DNA of 39,992 bases from Micrococcus lylae NBRC 15355 (lineage in GTDB: Bacteria > Actinomycetota > Actinomycetes > Actinomycetales > Micrococcaceae), in contig NZ_BCSN01000026.1 of NCBI RefSeq assembly GCF_001570885.1, forward strand, positions 1 through 39,992, read 5' to 3'. The notes below the pieces were generated by a model, which did not search any database, had not been told where the DNA came from, and saw nothing but the letters and a program-made list of their open reading frames with translations. Numbering within the stretch: position 1 is the stretch's first letter; each line of letters begins with the position of its first letter. Positions 8,127 through 16,393 of the stretch are shown in pieces. Made by a program: the position numbers and the translations under genes.

Positions 8127-9260
8127 ATGACTTCCATCATTCCGCTGGGCCGCTCCCGCAGGCCCCTGACCGCCCTGTCCATGTCCCTGGCGGCGCTGCT
8201 GCTGGCCACCGCCTGTGCCGGCGAGGACGCACCCGCCGAGGGCGACTCGCCGTCCGGCGCCGAGGCCTCGGCCGCCGGCCCCGCCGAGAGCGGCGACGGC
8301 GGCGAGAAGGACGCCGAGGGCGACGACGAGGACTACACGCGGGCCGAGGCCGGCACCGGCGTGGGCCAGACCGACAAGCTCGAGGCTGTGTCCCTGTCCG
8401 CCGCGGACGGCGAGGAGCCGGTGGTGCAGGCCGACACCCCGATCAAGGCCGACGAGGTCTCCACCCGCGTGCTGAAGACCTCCGATCGCGAGCCGGCGAA
8501 GGACGGCGACCTCGTCACCGTCTCCACCGTGGCCGTGAACCCGGAGGACGGAGAGGTCATGGGGGAGAACTTCTCCACCGGTCCCGAGGTCGTCATGCTC
8601 AACCAGCGCCTGAAGGATGCCAACCAGGAGCTGTACCGGATGCTGCGCACCAGCGCCCCGGGCGCGGAGGTCGCGTACTACATCCCCGAACAGAAGGCCG
8701 AGAAGGGTGAGGACGGCCAGCCGCAGGGCCAGGACATGCCCGCCGCGCTCTACGTCTTCCGCGTGAACGACATCCTGCCGACCGAGGCGCAGGGCGAGGA
8801 GGTCACCGACCTCGACGACTCCCTCCCGAAGGTCACCGTGGACAAGGAGTCCGGCCACCCGAAGATCCAGAAGCCCTCCGGCGACGCCCCGAAGGACCTC
8901 AAGGTGCAGCCCCTCATCCAGGGCGAGGGCGAGGAGGTCGGCGAGCACGACCAGGTCACCGTCCAGTACACCGGCGTCACCTGGTCCGAGGGCAAGACCT
9001 TCGACAGCTCCTGGGAAAAGGGCGGCGATCCGGCCACCTTCTCGCTCGACGGTGTCATCGAGGGCTGGAAGGAGGGCCTGGCCGGACAGAAGGTCGGCTC
9101 TCGCGTGCTGGTCTCCGTGCCGTCCGAGAAGGCCTACGGCGAGGCCGGCAGTCCGCCGAACATCGGCAAGAACGAGGACCTGCTGTTCGTCGTGGACATC
9201 CTGCACACCCAGGCTCCGGCCCAGCCCCAGCAGGACGACTCCGAGGACTCGGACCGCTGA
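8127..9260 (+). CDS. FKBP-type peptidyl-prolyl isomerase lipoprotein
   Basis: Secreted, probably lipid-anchored prolyl isomerase of 377 residues. A signal peptide with basic residues (RSRR) and a hydrophobic stretch ends at Cys30 in LLATAC, an acceptable though non-ideal lipobox. A low-complexity acidic Ala/Glu/Asp/Gly linker covers about residues 31-75. A middle part with weak FKBP character follows, and a clear FKBP domain occupies roughly 255-365 (VTVQYTGVTW, FDSSWEKG, VIEGWKEGLAGQKVGSRVLV, AYGEAG). It probably assists folding of exported proteins outside the membrane. It lies between pafA and a cytoplasmic FKBP gene. Start 8127 is chosen from the -10 spacing; starts at 8109 or 8115 only lengthen the signal peptide. 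Confidence 0.88.
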   Translation: MTSIIPLGRSRRPLTALSMSLAALLLATACAGEDAPAEGDSPSGAEASAAGPAESGDGGEKDAEGDDEDYTRAEAGTGVGQTDKLEAVSLSAADGEEPVVQADTPIKADEVSTRVLKTSDREPAKDGDLVTVSTVAVNPEDGEVMGENFSTGPEVVMLNQRLKDANQELYRMLRTSAPGAEVAYYIPEQKAEKGEDGQPQGQDMPAALYVFRVNDILPTEAQGEEVTDLDDSLPKVTVDKESGHPKIQKPSGDAPKDLKVQPLIQGEGEEVGEHDQVTVQYTGVTWSEGKTFDSSWEKGGDPATFSLDGVIEGWKEGLAGQKVGSRVLVSVPSEKAYGEAGSPPNIGKNEDLLFVVDILHTQAPAQPQQDDSEDSDR

Positions 9261-9290
9261 CACCCGTCACCTGAGAAGAGGAACACCCCC

Positions 9291-9686
9291 ATGTCATTCG
9301 GACAGCGCAACTACGACCGCACGAAGCCCGAGGTGGACTTCCCGGGCGACACCCCGCCCACCGAGCTCGTCGTCGAAGACCTCATCGCCGGCTCGGGCAA
9401 GGCCGTCGAGGCCGGGTCCCGCGTCCAGGTCCACTACGTGGGCGTGGCCTGGTCCACCGGTGAGGAGTTCGACGCCTCCTGGAACCGCGGCACCCCCCTG
9501 CCGCTGACCGTCGGCGTCGGCCAGGTCATCGCCGGCTGGGACCAGGGGCTGCTCGGCATGAAGGTCGGCGGCCGCCGCCGTCTCGAGATCCCGCCGCACC
9601 TGGGCTACGGCGCCCGCGGTGCCGGCTCGGCCATCGGTCCGAACGAGACGCTGATCTTCGTCTGCGATCTCGTCTCGGTCGACTGA
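9291..9686 (+). CDS. Cytoplasmic FKBP-type peptidyl-prolyl cis-trans isomerase
   Basis: A single-domain FKBP of 131 residues without a signal peptide, so probably cytoplasmic. Active-site blocks are visible: VQVHYVGVAWSTGEEFDASW, then VGQVIAGWDQGLLGMKVGGRRRLEIPPHLGYG, and the terminal ETLIFVCDLVSVD strand. AAGAGGA lies about nine bases before the ATG. It follows the FKBP lipoprotein by 30 bases, so a cytoplasmic and an extracytoplasmic isomerase are probably made from one transcript. It is similar in fold to the C-terminal domain of its neighbour, which suggests an old duplication. Confidence 0.93.
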   Translation: MSFGQRNYDRTKPEVDFPGDTPPTELVVEDLIAGSGKAVEAGSRVQVHYVGVAWSTGEEFDASWNRGTPLPLTVGVGQVIAGWDQGLLGMKVGGRRRLEIPPHLGYGARGAGSAIGPNETLIFVCDLVSVD

Positions 9687-9708
9687 CGACCGGCGCAGAG
9701 CACGTTCG

Positions 9709-11853
9709 ATGACCTCCACCCCCGGAGAGCGTGAACGACGCACCAGCGAGCGCGTGATCGCGCTGCTGATGCTGCTGATCCACACGCGGCACGGCTACAC
9801 CACCGCGCAGATCCGCCGCCACGTCGAGGGGTATGCGGAACTCGGCGACGAGGCCTTCGAGAAGGCCTTCCAACGCGACCGCGCACTGCTGGAGGACATC
9901 GGTGTGCCCCTGTCCCTCGAGCAGCCGGAGGATGCCGACGCCCGCCACGTGGTGGACGCCTCGGCCCTGCTGCTGCCCGAGATCGACTTCAGCGGGGCCG
10001 AGCGCCGCGCCCTGCTCCACGCCCGCGAGGTGTGGAGCGAGACCCGGCTGCAGACCGAGGTGATGCGGGCCGTCGGACTGCTCGTGGACCCCGGGTCCGC
10101 CGGCGAGGCCGACGACGGTCTCGGCCTGCCCCGCGTGGTGCAGCGTCTCACCCCGAACCTCGAGGTGTTCCTGGACGCCGCCGTGGAGCAGCAGGTGCTC
10201 GCCTTCGGCTACCGCACTGCCGCCGGGGCCGTTTCGCCGCAGGACCGACCGCGCCGCGTCCGCATCTGGTCCGCCCTCGAGATCGGCGGCGCCTGGTACG
10301 CCGCCGGATGGGACCTCGACCGCCAGGGCGAGCGCCTGTTCCGCGTCTCCCGCGTCATCGGCCGGCCCGAGGAGCTGCCCGGCACCGGGTCCGACGCCCC
10401 GGCCCGCCCCGCCGACTGGAACCCCGTCGAGATCCGCGACCGACTGCTCGGCCAGGGCGAGGGCCTGCGCGACCGCGTCCGGCTCTGGGTCGCCCCCGGA
10501 CGCGGACACTCCGTGCGCCTGCGCGGCCAGGCCGTCACGCCCACCGCGCAGGACGGTGCCGCGCCCGGGGAGGGCTGGGAGCTGTGGGAGACCGACCGTC
10601 CCGCCCACGACGGCCTCGTCCAGCTGTGCGGCGGCCTCATGGGCGTCGTCCAGCCCTCGGCGGCCGATCCGGACGTGGTCGCCGAGGTGTTGGCCGCCTG
10701 GAGGCGCGTGGCCGAGGTCCACGACGGCGCCCCGCCGCCGCACCCGGAGCTCGCTAAACCACGCCAGTCCCGCTATCGCCAGGGACAGCGCGAGCGCGTC
10801 TCCCGTCTGCTCGACATCGTGGGCCTGGCCAACCGCGCCGGCGGCATCACGAAGGTCGAGCTCGCCGACCGCCTCGAGCTCAGCCCCAAGGCCCTCGACG
10901 CCGACCTGCGCGACCTCCAGTACTGCGGCCTGCCCGAGCGCCTCTTCCCGGGCTGGCTGTTCGACGTCGATGCCGAGTCCGACGTGGTCGAGGTGCGCCA
11001 GGCCGTGGACCTGCCCGCGCCCATCCGCCTCTCCCTGCCCGAGGCACACCGCCTCTCCGCCGCCCTGGACACGGTGGCCCAGATGCCGCACGCGGACGAC
11101 GAGGTCGCTCCCGCCGCCGTGACCGCGGCAGCACGGATCCGGCAGGTGCTCGCCGACGTCGGACACACCGGTGCCACCACATCGGTGAGGCCCTCCACCG
11201 GCGGGACGGACGACCCCGGCGACGCAGCCGCCGTCGTGCCCTCCGCCGCCGACGGCGGGGGAGCAGGGGGCCATGAGCCACCTGCGACGCCCGTGACCTC
11301 CTTCTGGGACGTGCACGCAGACCAGGACACCGTGCGTGTGCTCATGGATGCCGTCGCCCGCCACCGGGTGGTGCGCCTGCGCTACCACGCCCTGCACTCC
11401 GACCGGACGACGGAGCGGGAGGTCGAGCCCGTGCAGCTCGTCCAGTCCGGCGTGGTCCTCTACCTGCAGGGCCATTGCCGCACCGCCGGCGCCATGCGCA
11501 CCTTCCGCGTCGAGCGGATCTCCGCTGTGGAGCCGACCGGAGAGATCGCGAAGGCGCGGCGCCGCCCCAAGAAGACGATGCTCACCCCGGTCGACACGAC
11601 GCTGGAGGCGGTGCTCGCCTGGCATCACCGCATCCGGGACCTGGCGGACGACTATGCACCGCGCCTGGAGGCTCAGGACGCGGACGGGCGACGGCTGACC
11701 CGCCTGGGTCTGCTCTCCGAGGACGCGGCGATCGCCCTGGCCGGCATGCACGCCGGGGACGTCGAGGTCCTCGAGCCCGCCGAGCTGCGCCAGGCCGTCC
11801 GCGATCGCGCGCTGGCCGCGCTCCGGCGCCTCGAAACCGCTGTACGCTTGTGA
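9709..11853 (+). CDS. pafBC: Fused PafB-PafC WYL-domain transcription activator
   Basis: A 714-residue fusion of two similar halves, each with a winged HTH and a WYL domain. The first HTH is near residues 10-70 (TTAQIRRHVEGY). The first WYL region is near 170-225, reading WYAAGWD at the signature. The second HTH is near 362-415 (ITKVELADRLELSPKALDADL), and the second WYL region near 544-605 reads LYLQGHC. A Thr/Gly/Ala-rich linker precedes the second WYL. In mycobacteria PafB and PafC are separate and form the activator of the LexA-independent DNA-damage response, triggered through the WYL domains by single-stranded DNA. A natural fusion is known in Arthrobacter. It sits 22 bases after the FKBP gene; no strong ribosome binding site is seen. 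Confidence 0.92.
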   Translation: MTSTPGERERRTSERVIALLMLLIHTRHGYTTAQIRRHVEGYAELGDEAFEKAFQRDRALLEDIGVPLSLEQPEDADARHVVDASALLLPEIDFSGAERRALLHAREVWSETRLQTEVMRAVGLLVDPGSAGEADDGLGLPRVVQRLTPNLEVFLDAAVEQQVLAFGYRTAAGAVSPQDRPRRVRIWSALEIGGAWYAAGWDLDRQGERLFRVSRVIGRPEELPGTGSDAPARPADWNPVEIRDRLLGQGEGLRDRVRLWVAPGRGHSVRLRGQAVTPTAQDGAAPGEGWELWETDRPAHDGLVQLCGGLMGVVQPSAADPDVVAEVLAAWRRVAEVHDGAPPPHPELAKPRQSRYRQGQRERVSRLLDIVGLANRAGGITKVELADRLELSPKALDADLRDLQYCGLPERLFPGWLFDVDAESDVVEVRQAVDLPAPIRLSLPEAHRLSAALDTVAQMPHADDEVAPAAVTAAARIRQVLADVGHTGATTSVRPSTGGTDDPGDAAAVVPSAADGGGAGGHEPPATPVTSFWDVHADQDTVRVLMDAVARHRVVRLRYHALHSDRTTEREVEPVQLVQSGVVLYLQGHCRTAGAMRTFRVERISAVEPTGEIAKARRRPKKTMLTPVDTTLEAVLAWHHRIRDLADDYAPRLEAQDADGRRLTRLGLLSEDAAIALAGMHAGDVEVLEPAELRQAVRDRALAALRRLETAVRL
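11843..11848 (+). promoter_or_regulatory. Possible -10 box for tatA-tatC
   Basis: TACGCT within the last codons of pafBC, 33 bases before tatA. The leader would carry the AAAGGA ribosome binding site near 11869-11874. Confidence 0.35.
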
Positions 11854-11881
11854 ACAGGACTTCCGACGAAAGGAACTCACC

Positions 11882-12157
11882 ATGGTCGCTGGACTCCAGG
11901 GATGGCAGCTCGTCATCATCGTCCTCCTCGCCGTGCTGCTCTTCGCCGCGCCGAAGCTGCCGTCGATGGCCCGCAACCTCGGCCAGTCCATGCGCATCTT
12001 CTCCTCTGAGGTGAAGGAGATGCGCAAGGACGGCAAGGACAAGAAGGACGCTCAGCAGGAGGACCGCTCCGCCGGCACCGAGCCGGTGGAGGGTCGCATC
12101 GTCGACCGTGACGTCAACGACGTCCGTGAGGGTTCCCACCGCGCCGACGAGCGTTGA
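11882..12157 (+). CDS. tatA: Twin-arginine translocase subunit TatA
   Basis: Pore-forming component of the Tat pathway, which exports folded proteins with RR signal peptides (91 residues). One N-terminal transmembrane helix (WQLVIIVLLAVLLFAAPKLP) leads into an amphipathic helix (SMARNLGQSMRIFSSEVKEM) and then a charged, disordered Lys/Asp/Glu tail. The usual Phe-Gly hinge is replaced by Phe-Ala-Ala before Pro-Lys-Leu-Pro. AAAGGA lies about seven bases upstream of ATG. It is followed after 39 bases by tatC. No tatB gene lies in this cluster. Confidence 0.94.
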   Translation: MVAGLQGWQLVIIVLLAVLLFAAPKLPSMARNLGQSMRIFSSEVKEMRKDGKDKKDAQQEDRSAGTEPVEGRIVDRDVNDVREGSHRADER

Positions 12158-12196
12158 TCGGCCCGGCCCAGCCCGTCTCGACCGCGAGAGCCGCGC

Positions 12197-13177
12197 ATGA
12201 GCATGGACCACACTCCGCCTGAGGGCGCACCCGGCACGGGTGCGCCCTCGGGCGCGCCCGAACGCCCCGCGCAGGGCGCCCTCGCCCAGGACACTCCCGC
12301 CGTCTCCCGGGAGGAGGTCCGCGAAGCGGCCGCGACGCCCCCGGGCAAGCGCCGCAAGCGCGCCCGCCGGAAGGACAATCCCACCGGCGAGATGCCGCTG
12401 CGCGAACACCTCGCCGAGCTGCGCAACCGCATCATCAAGTCCGGCGTCGCGATCGCCCTGGGCACGGTGCTGGGATTCTTCCTGTACGAGCCGGTCATGG
12501 GTGCGCTCGCCCAGCCGCTCAAGGACGCCGAGCAGCGGGGCATCCTCGCCTCCCTGAACTTCGACTCGGTCGGACAGTCCTTCGACATCCTGCTGCAGGT
12601 CGGACTGTTCATCGGCGTGGTCGTGGCCAGCCCCGTCTGGCTCTACCAGATCTGGGCGTTCATCATGCCGGGCCTGAAGGCCCAGGAGAAGAAGTACGCC
12701 ATCGTGTTCCTCTCCGTCTCCATCCCGCTGTTCGTCGGCGGCGTGGTGATCGGCTACCTCGTGCTGCCGCAGGCCGTGCAGTTCTTCACCGCCCTGATCC
12801 CGGACGGCGGCACAAACTTCATTCCGGCGAACGTGTACATCCCGTTCCTGCTGCGCCTGTTCCTCGCCTTCGGCGCGGCGCTCGTGCTGCCCGTGCTCAT
12901 GGTGGGCCTGAACATGATCGGCATGCTCCCGGCCCGCACCATCCTCAACCACTGGCGCATCACCGTGTTCCTCATCTCGCTCATCGCGGCCATCGCCGCC
13001 CCGGGCGGCGACGCGATCACGATGTTCTACCTGGCCGCTCCGCTGTTCACCCTGTTCGGCGTGGCCATCGTGCTCTGCGTCCTCAACGACAGGCGCCGCA
13101 ACCGCAGGAGGGCCTCCACCGAGGCGGACATCGAGGCGGAGATCGCCGCCGGCCCGAAGCCGCTCAGCGAGCTCTGA
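12197..13177 (+). CDS. tatC: Twin-arginine translocase subunit TatC
   Basis: Six-helix membrane receptor for Tat signal peptides, 326 residues. A roughly 65-residue Pro/Ala-rich, basic N-terminal extension precedes the conserved cytoplasmic motif MPLREHLAELRNRI near residues 66-79. Helices follow at IALGTVLGFFLY, VGLFIGVVVASPVWLYQIW, IVFLSVSIPLFVGGVVIGY, FLLRLFLAFGAALVLPVL, ITVFLISLIAAIAAPGGD and FYLAAPLFTLFGVAIVL. The conserved Phe/Pro block AFIMPGL is present. The start could be ATG 12197 or ATG 12203; neither has a good ribosome binding site. The order pafBC-tatA-tatC-helY is as in mycobacteria. Confidence 0.95.
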   Translation: MSMDHTPPEGAPGTGAPSGAPERPAQGALAQDTPAVSREEVREAAATPPGKRRKRARRKDNPTGEMPLREHLAELRNRIIKSGVAIALGTVLGFFLYEPVMGALAQPLKDAEQRGILASLNFDSVGQSFDILLQVGLFIGVVVASPVWLYQIWAFIMPGLKAQEKKYAIVFLSVSIPLFVGGVVIGYLVLPQAVQFFTALIPDGGTNFIPANVYIPFLLRLFLAFGAALVLPVLMVGLNMIGMLPARTILNHWRITVFLISLIAAIAAPGGDAITMFYLAAPLFTLFGVAIVLCVLNDRRRNRRRASTEADIEAEIAAGPKPLSEL

Positions 13178-13184
13178 GCCGGCG

Positions 13185-13223
13185 GGCCCAGGGGACTCCG
13201 CCGACAGCGGAGCCGCCTGGGCC
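13185..13223 (+). terminator. Hairpin after tatC
   Basis: Two-part stem: GGCCCAGG at 13185-13192 pairs with CCTGGGCC at 13216-13223, and inside it CTCCGC pairs with GCGGAG. No T-run follows. It probably ends the arc-tat transcript before the next promoter. Confidence 0.55.
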
Positions 13224-13240
13224 GCGCACCTGCCCACCAC

Positions 13241-13246
13241 TAGGCT
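13241..13246 (+). promoter_or_regulatory. -10 box of a leaderless promoter for the helicase gene
   Basis: TAGGCT, six bases, then ATG 13253, with no ribosome binding site between. Confidence 0.6.
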
Positions 13247-13252
13247 GGCTCC

Positions 13253-16200
13253 ATGGCCGACTCCCCGCATTCGCATCCGGTGCCCGACGACGAGCCGGTC
13301 CTCAGCCCCGCCGAGCGCTACGCCGCCGCCCGCCGGGCCCGGCACCATCCCGGCAGCCGTCTGTCCCAGTTCGCCGCGACCCTCGGGTTCCCCCTCGACC
13401 AGTTCCAGGTGCAGGCCTGCACCGAGGTGGAGGCCGGCCACGGCGTGCTCGTGGCGGCGCCCACCGGCTCCGGCAAGACCGTGGTCGGCGAGTTCGCCGT
13501 GCACCTGGCGCTGTCCCAGGGCCGCCGGGCGTTCTACACCACCCCGATCAAGGCCCTGAGCAACCAGAAGTTCTCCGATTTCGCCGCGATCCACGGCCCC
13601 GAGCGCGTCGGTCTGCTCACCGGAGACACCTCCGTCAACCCGGACGCGGACGTGGTGATCATGACCACCGAGGTCCTGCGCAACATGCTCTACGCGGACT
13701 CCGCCGCCCTCACCGGCCTGGCCTCCGTCGTCATGGACGAGGTCCACTACCTCGGCGACCGCTTCCGCGGTCCCGTGTGGGAGGAGGTCATCATCCACCT
13801 GCCCGAGCATGTGCAGCTGGTCTCCCTCTCCGCCACGGTCTCCAATGCGGAGGAGTTCGGCGCCTGGTTGGACACCGTCCGCGGCGCCACCTCCGTGATC
13901 GTCTCCGAGCACCGGCCCGTGCCGCTGTGGCAGCACGTCATGGCCGGTCCGCGCCTCTACGACCTCTTCGCCGAGGACGTCGCCTTCGAAGAGTCCGCCG
14001 AAGACGACGGCGCCACCGTGCTCAACCCCGAGCTGGCCCGCCTGGCCTCCCAGGCGCACCGCAACGCCGAGCGCTCCGACTGGGGGCGCCCCGGCCGCGG
14101 TCGCGGACGCGGCCCCGGAGGCAGGGGCAAGGGGAGAGGCCGTGGCCGTCAGGGCGGGAGGAGACGCACCGACCGCGACGACGGCCGCTCCGGCGGGCGC
14201 GGTGCGTCCGGCGGCGGACGTGGCCGGCGCTCCGGCGCCGCCGGCTGGGACGGCGACCGCGGCGTGCAGGGACGCATCGGCCCGCGCGAGCACCGCAACC
14301 ACGGACTGCGCACCTCGCGCCCCGAGATGGTCCGCACCCTGGAGCGCGAGGGGCTGCTGCCCTCGATCACGTTCATCTTCTCCCGCGCCGGGTGCGACGG
14401 CGCCGTGGAGCAGTGCCTGGCCGCAGACCTGGACCTGACCACCCGGGCAGACAAGCGGCTCATCCTGGAGCGGACGGACGAGGTGGCACGCCTGCTCCCG
14501 CCGGAGGACCTCGAGGTCCTCGGCTTCTGGGGATGGCGGGACGGCTTGTCCCGTGGCTTCGCCGCCCACCACGCCGGCCTGTTGCCGCCCGTCAAGGAGG
14601 CGGTGGAGGACCTGTTCGCCGCAGGGGCGCTGAAGGTCGTCTTCGCCACGGAGACCCTCGCACTCGGCGTGAACATGCCGGCCCGGTCTGTGGTCCTGGA
14701 GAAGCTGGTCAAGTTCAACGGGGAATCCCATGTGGACGTCACCCCCGGGGAGTACACCCAGCTCACCGGACGTGCCGGCCGCCGCGGCATCGACGTGGAG
14801 GGCCACGCCGTGGTCCTGTGGCGTCCGGGCCTGGACCCGGCCGCCGTGGCCGGACTGGCGTCGAAGCGCACCTACCCGCTGAAGTCGGCCTTCCGGCCCA
14901 CCTACAACATGTCCGTGAACCTGCTTGCACAGGTCGGTGCACGTCGGGCCCGGGGGATCCTCGAGTCCTCCTTCGCCCAGTTCCAGGCCGACCGCTCGGT
15001 GGTGGGCCTGGCCCGCCAGGTGCGGGACAAGGAGGCCTCACTGTCCACCTACGCAGATGCGATGGCGTGCGACCGCGGGGACATGGCCGCGTACATGCGG
15101 CTGCGCAAGGAGCTCGCCGCAGCGGAGAAGGCCGGCTCCCAGGGTCGCAGGCGTGCCCGCCTCGGCGCGCTCAAGGAGTCCCTGTCCGAGCTCGCGGTCG
15201 GTGATGTGATCGACCTGCGTGACGGCCGCGCCCTCGGGCGCTGCGTGGTGGTCTTCCCGGCCGGCAACCCGCAGAACCCCCGCGTCGGCGTCATCACGGA
15301 CAAGGCACAGCTGCGCCGCATCGGCGTGGAGGACCTCGCCATGCCCGTGGAACCGATCGCCGGTGCGGACCTGCCCCGGCTTCTCCAGGTGAAGTCCCCG
15401 GCCCAGCGCAAGGACGTCGCCGCGAAGATGCGGGAGGCCGTGCGCACGCACCGCCCGCCCTCCGGCGGGCGCGACCGCTCCGGCTTCCGCCGCGTGGAGC
15501 CGGAGGAGTCCCCGCGGGTGGAGGAGCTGCGCCGCGAGCTGCAGGCACACCCGTGCCACGGGTGCCCGGACCGCGAGGACCATGCACGCTGGGCCGAGCG
15601 CTGGTGGGGCCTGCGCCGGGAGGTCACCCAGCTCCGCGACCGGATCTCCGGACGCACGAACACGCTCTCCGCCGCGTTCGACCGCATCGTCGGACTGCTG
15701 CAGGAGTACGGCTACGTCGGCTCGGATCCGGGAAACCCGCGGGAGGCCGTGGAGCCGGCCGGTCAGGCGCTGCGGCGCATCTACGGGGAGCGAGACCTGC
15801 TGACGTCGCTTCTCCTCCAGGATCCGTCCGTCGCCCGGCTCACCCCGGAGGACTGGGCGTGCCTGGCCGCCCTGCTGGTCTACCAGGGCCGGTCCGAGCC
15901 CCTGGCCGGCACCGTGGTCATGCCCAACGCGCGGCTCCAGGCCGTCCACGAGGCCACCGAGCGGCTCCAGGACCGGCTCCGCCGGGACGAGGCCGCCGCC
16001 CGACTCGAGCCCACGCCGGAGACCGACCCGGGGCTTGTGGCGCCGATGCACCGCTGGGTGCGCGGCAAGTCCCTCCGGGACACGTTGCACGGCTCGGACC
16101 TTGCCGCCGGCGACTTCGTGCGCTGGGCCCGCCAGGTCATCGATGTGCTCGGCCAGCTCGCCCAGATCCCCGGGGACGAGGCCCGCACGCGCGACTGCCG

Positions 16201-16270
16201 CCGTGCCTCGGACCTCGTGGCACGCGGTGTCGTGGCCACCTCGCTGCCCACGGTCGCCGTGGACGGGTGA
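13253..16270 (+). CDS. helY: Ski2/Mtr4-like superfamily 2 helicase (HelY type)
   Basis: A 1005-residue DEVH-box helicase, probably acting on RNA. Walker A APTGSGKT is at residues 69-76, DEVH at 162-165, and the SAT motif LSATVSN follows. Domain 2 contains FAHHAGLLP-type sequence, ATETLALGVNMPAR and QLTGRAGRRGID. A C-terminal arch-like/DSHCT region runs from about 700 (LEYGYVGS-like segment, LLQEYGYVG, and TSLLLQDPSVARLTPEDWACLAALLVYQ). Between the RecA domains, residues about 278-340 form an Arg-Gly-rich insertion that looks disordered and RNA-binding. In mycobacteria HelY likewise follows tatC. Translation is probably leaderless from ATG 13253. The physiological substrate is unknown. Confidence 0.9.
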   Translation: MADSPHSHPVPDDEPVLSPAERYAAARRARHHPGSRLSQFAATLGFPLDQFQVQACTEVEAGHGVLVAAPTGSGKTVVGEFAVHLALSQGRRAFYTTPIKALSNQKFSDFAAIHGPERVGLLTGDTSVNPDADVVIMTTEVLRNMLYADSAALTGLASVVMDEVHYLGDRFRGPVWEEVIIHLPEHVQLVSLSATVSNAEEFGAWLDTVRGATSVIVSEHRPVPLWQHVMAGPRLYDLFAEDVAFEESAEDDGATVLNPELARLASQAHRNAERSDWGRPGRGRGRGPGGRGKGRGRGRQGGRRRTDRDDGRSGGRGASGGGRGRRSGAAGWDGDRGVQGRIGPREHRNHGLRTSRPEMVRTLEREGLLPSITFIFSRAGCDGAVEQCLAADLDLTTRADKRLILERTDEVARLLPPEDLEVLGFWGWRDGLSRGFAAHHAGLLPPVKEAVEDLFAAGALKVVFATETLALGVNMPARSVVLEKLVKFNGESHVDVTPGEYTQLTGRAGRRGIDVEGHAVVLWRPGLDPAAVAGLASKRTYPLKSAFRPTYNMSVNLLAQVGARRARGILESSFAQFQADRSVVGLARQVRDKEASLSTYADAMACDRGDMAAYMRLRKELAAAEKAGSQGRRRARLGALKESLSELAVGDVIDLRDGRALGRCVVVFPAGNPQNPRVGVITDKAQLRRIGVEDLAMPVEPIAGADLPRLLQVKSPAQRKDVAAKMREAVRTHRPPSGGRDRSGFRRVEPEESPRVEELRRELQAHPCHGCPDREDHARWAERWWGLRREVTQLRDRISGRTNTLSAAFDRIVGLLQEYGYVGSDPGNPREAVEPAGQALRRIYGERDLLTSLLLQDPSVARLTPEDWACLAALLVYQGRSEPLAGTVVMPNARLQAVHEATERLQDRLRRDEAAARLEPTPETDPGLVAPMHRWVRGKSLRDTLHGSDLAAGDFVRWARQVIDVLGQLAQIPGDEARTRDCRRASDLVARGVVATSLPTVAVDG

Positions 16271-16297
16271 GCCTGCCGGGCCGGTGGGCCGGACCGG

Positions 16298-16349
16298 ACG
16301 GGACCCTGATGAGGCCCGGCCAGACGGGGCCCTGATGAGGCCCGGCCGG
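16298..16349 (+). repeat. 26-bp tandem duplication downstream of the helicase gene
   Basis: Units 16298-16323 and 16324-16349 differ at two positions. Each contains CCTGATGAGGCCCGGCC. It lies in the gap before the next promoter. Confidence 0.85.
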
Positions 16350-16381
16350 AACCGGACGGTCCATGGACCGGCAGAGAGCAC

Positions 16382-16387
16382 TAGGCT
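16382..16387 (+). promoter_or_regulatory. -10 box of a leaderless promoter for the amidohydrolase-like gene
   Basis: TAGGCT, six bases, then GTG 16394. The same box and spacing occur before the helicase gene. Confidence 0.6.
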
Positions 16388-16393
16388 GAGAGC

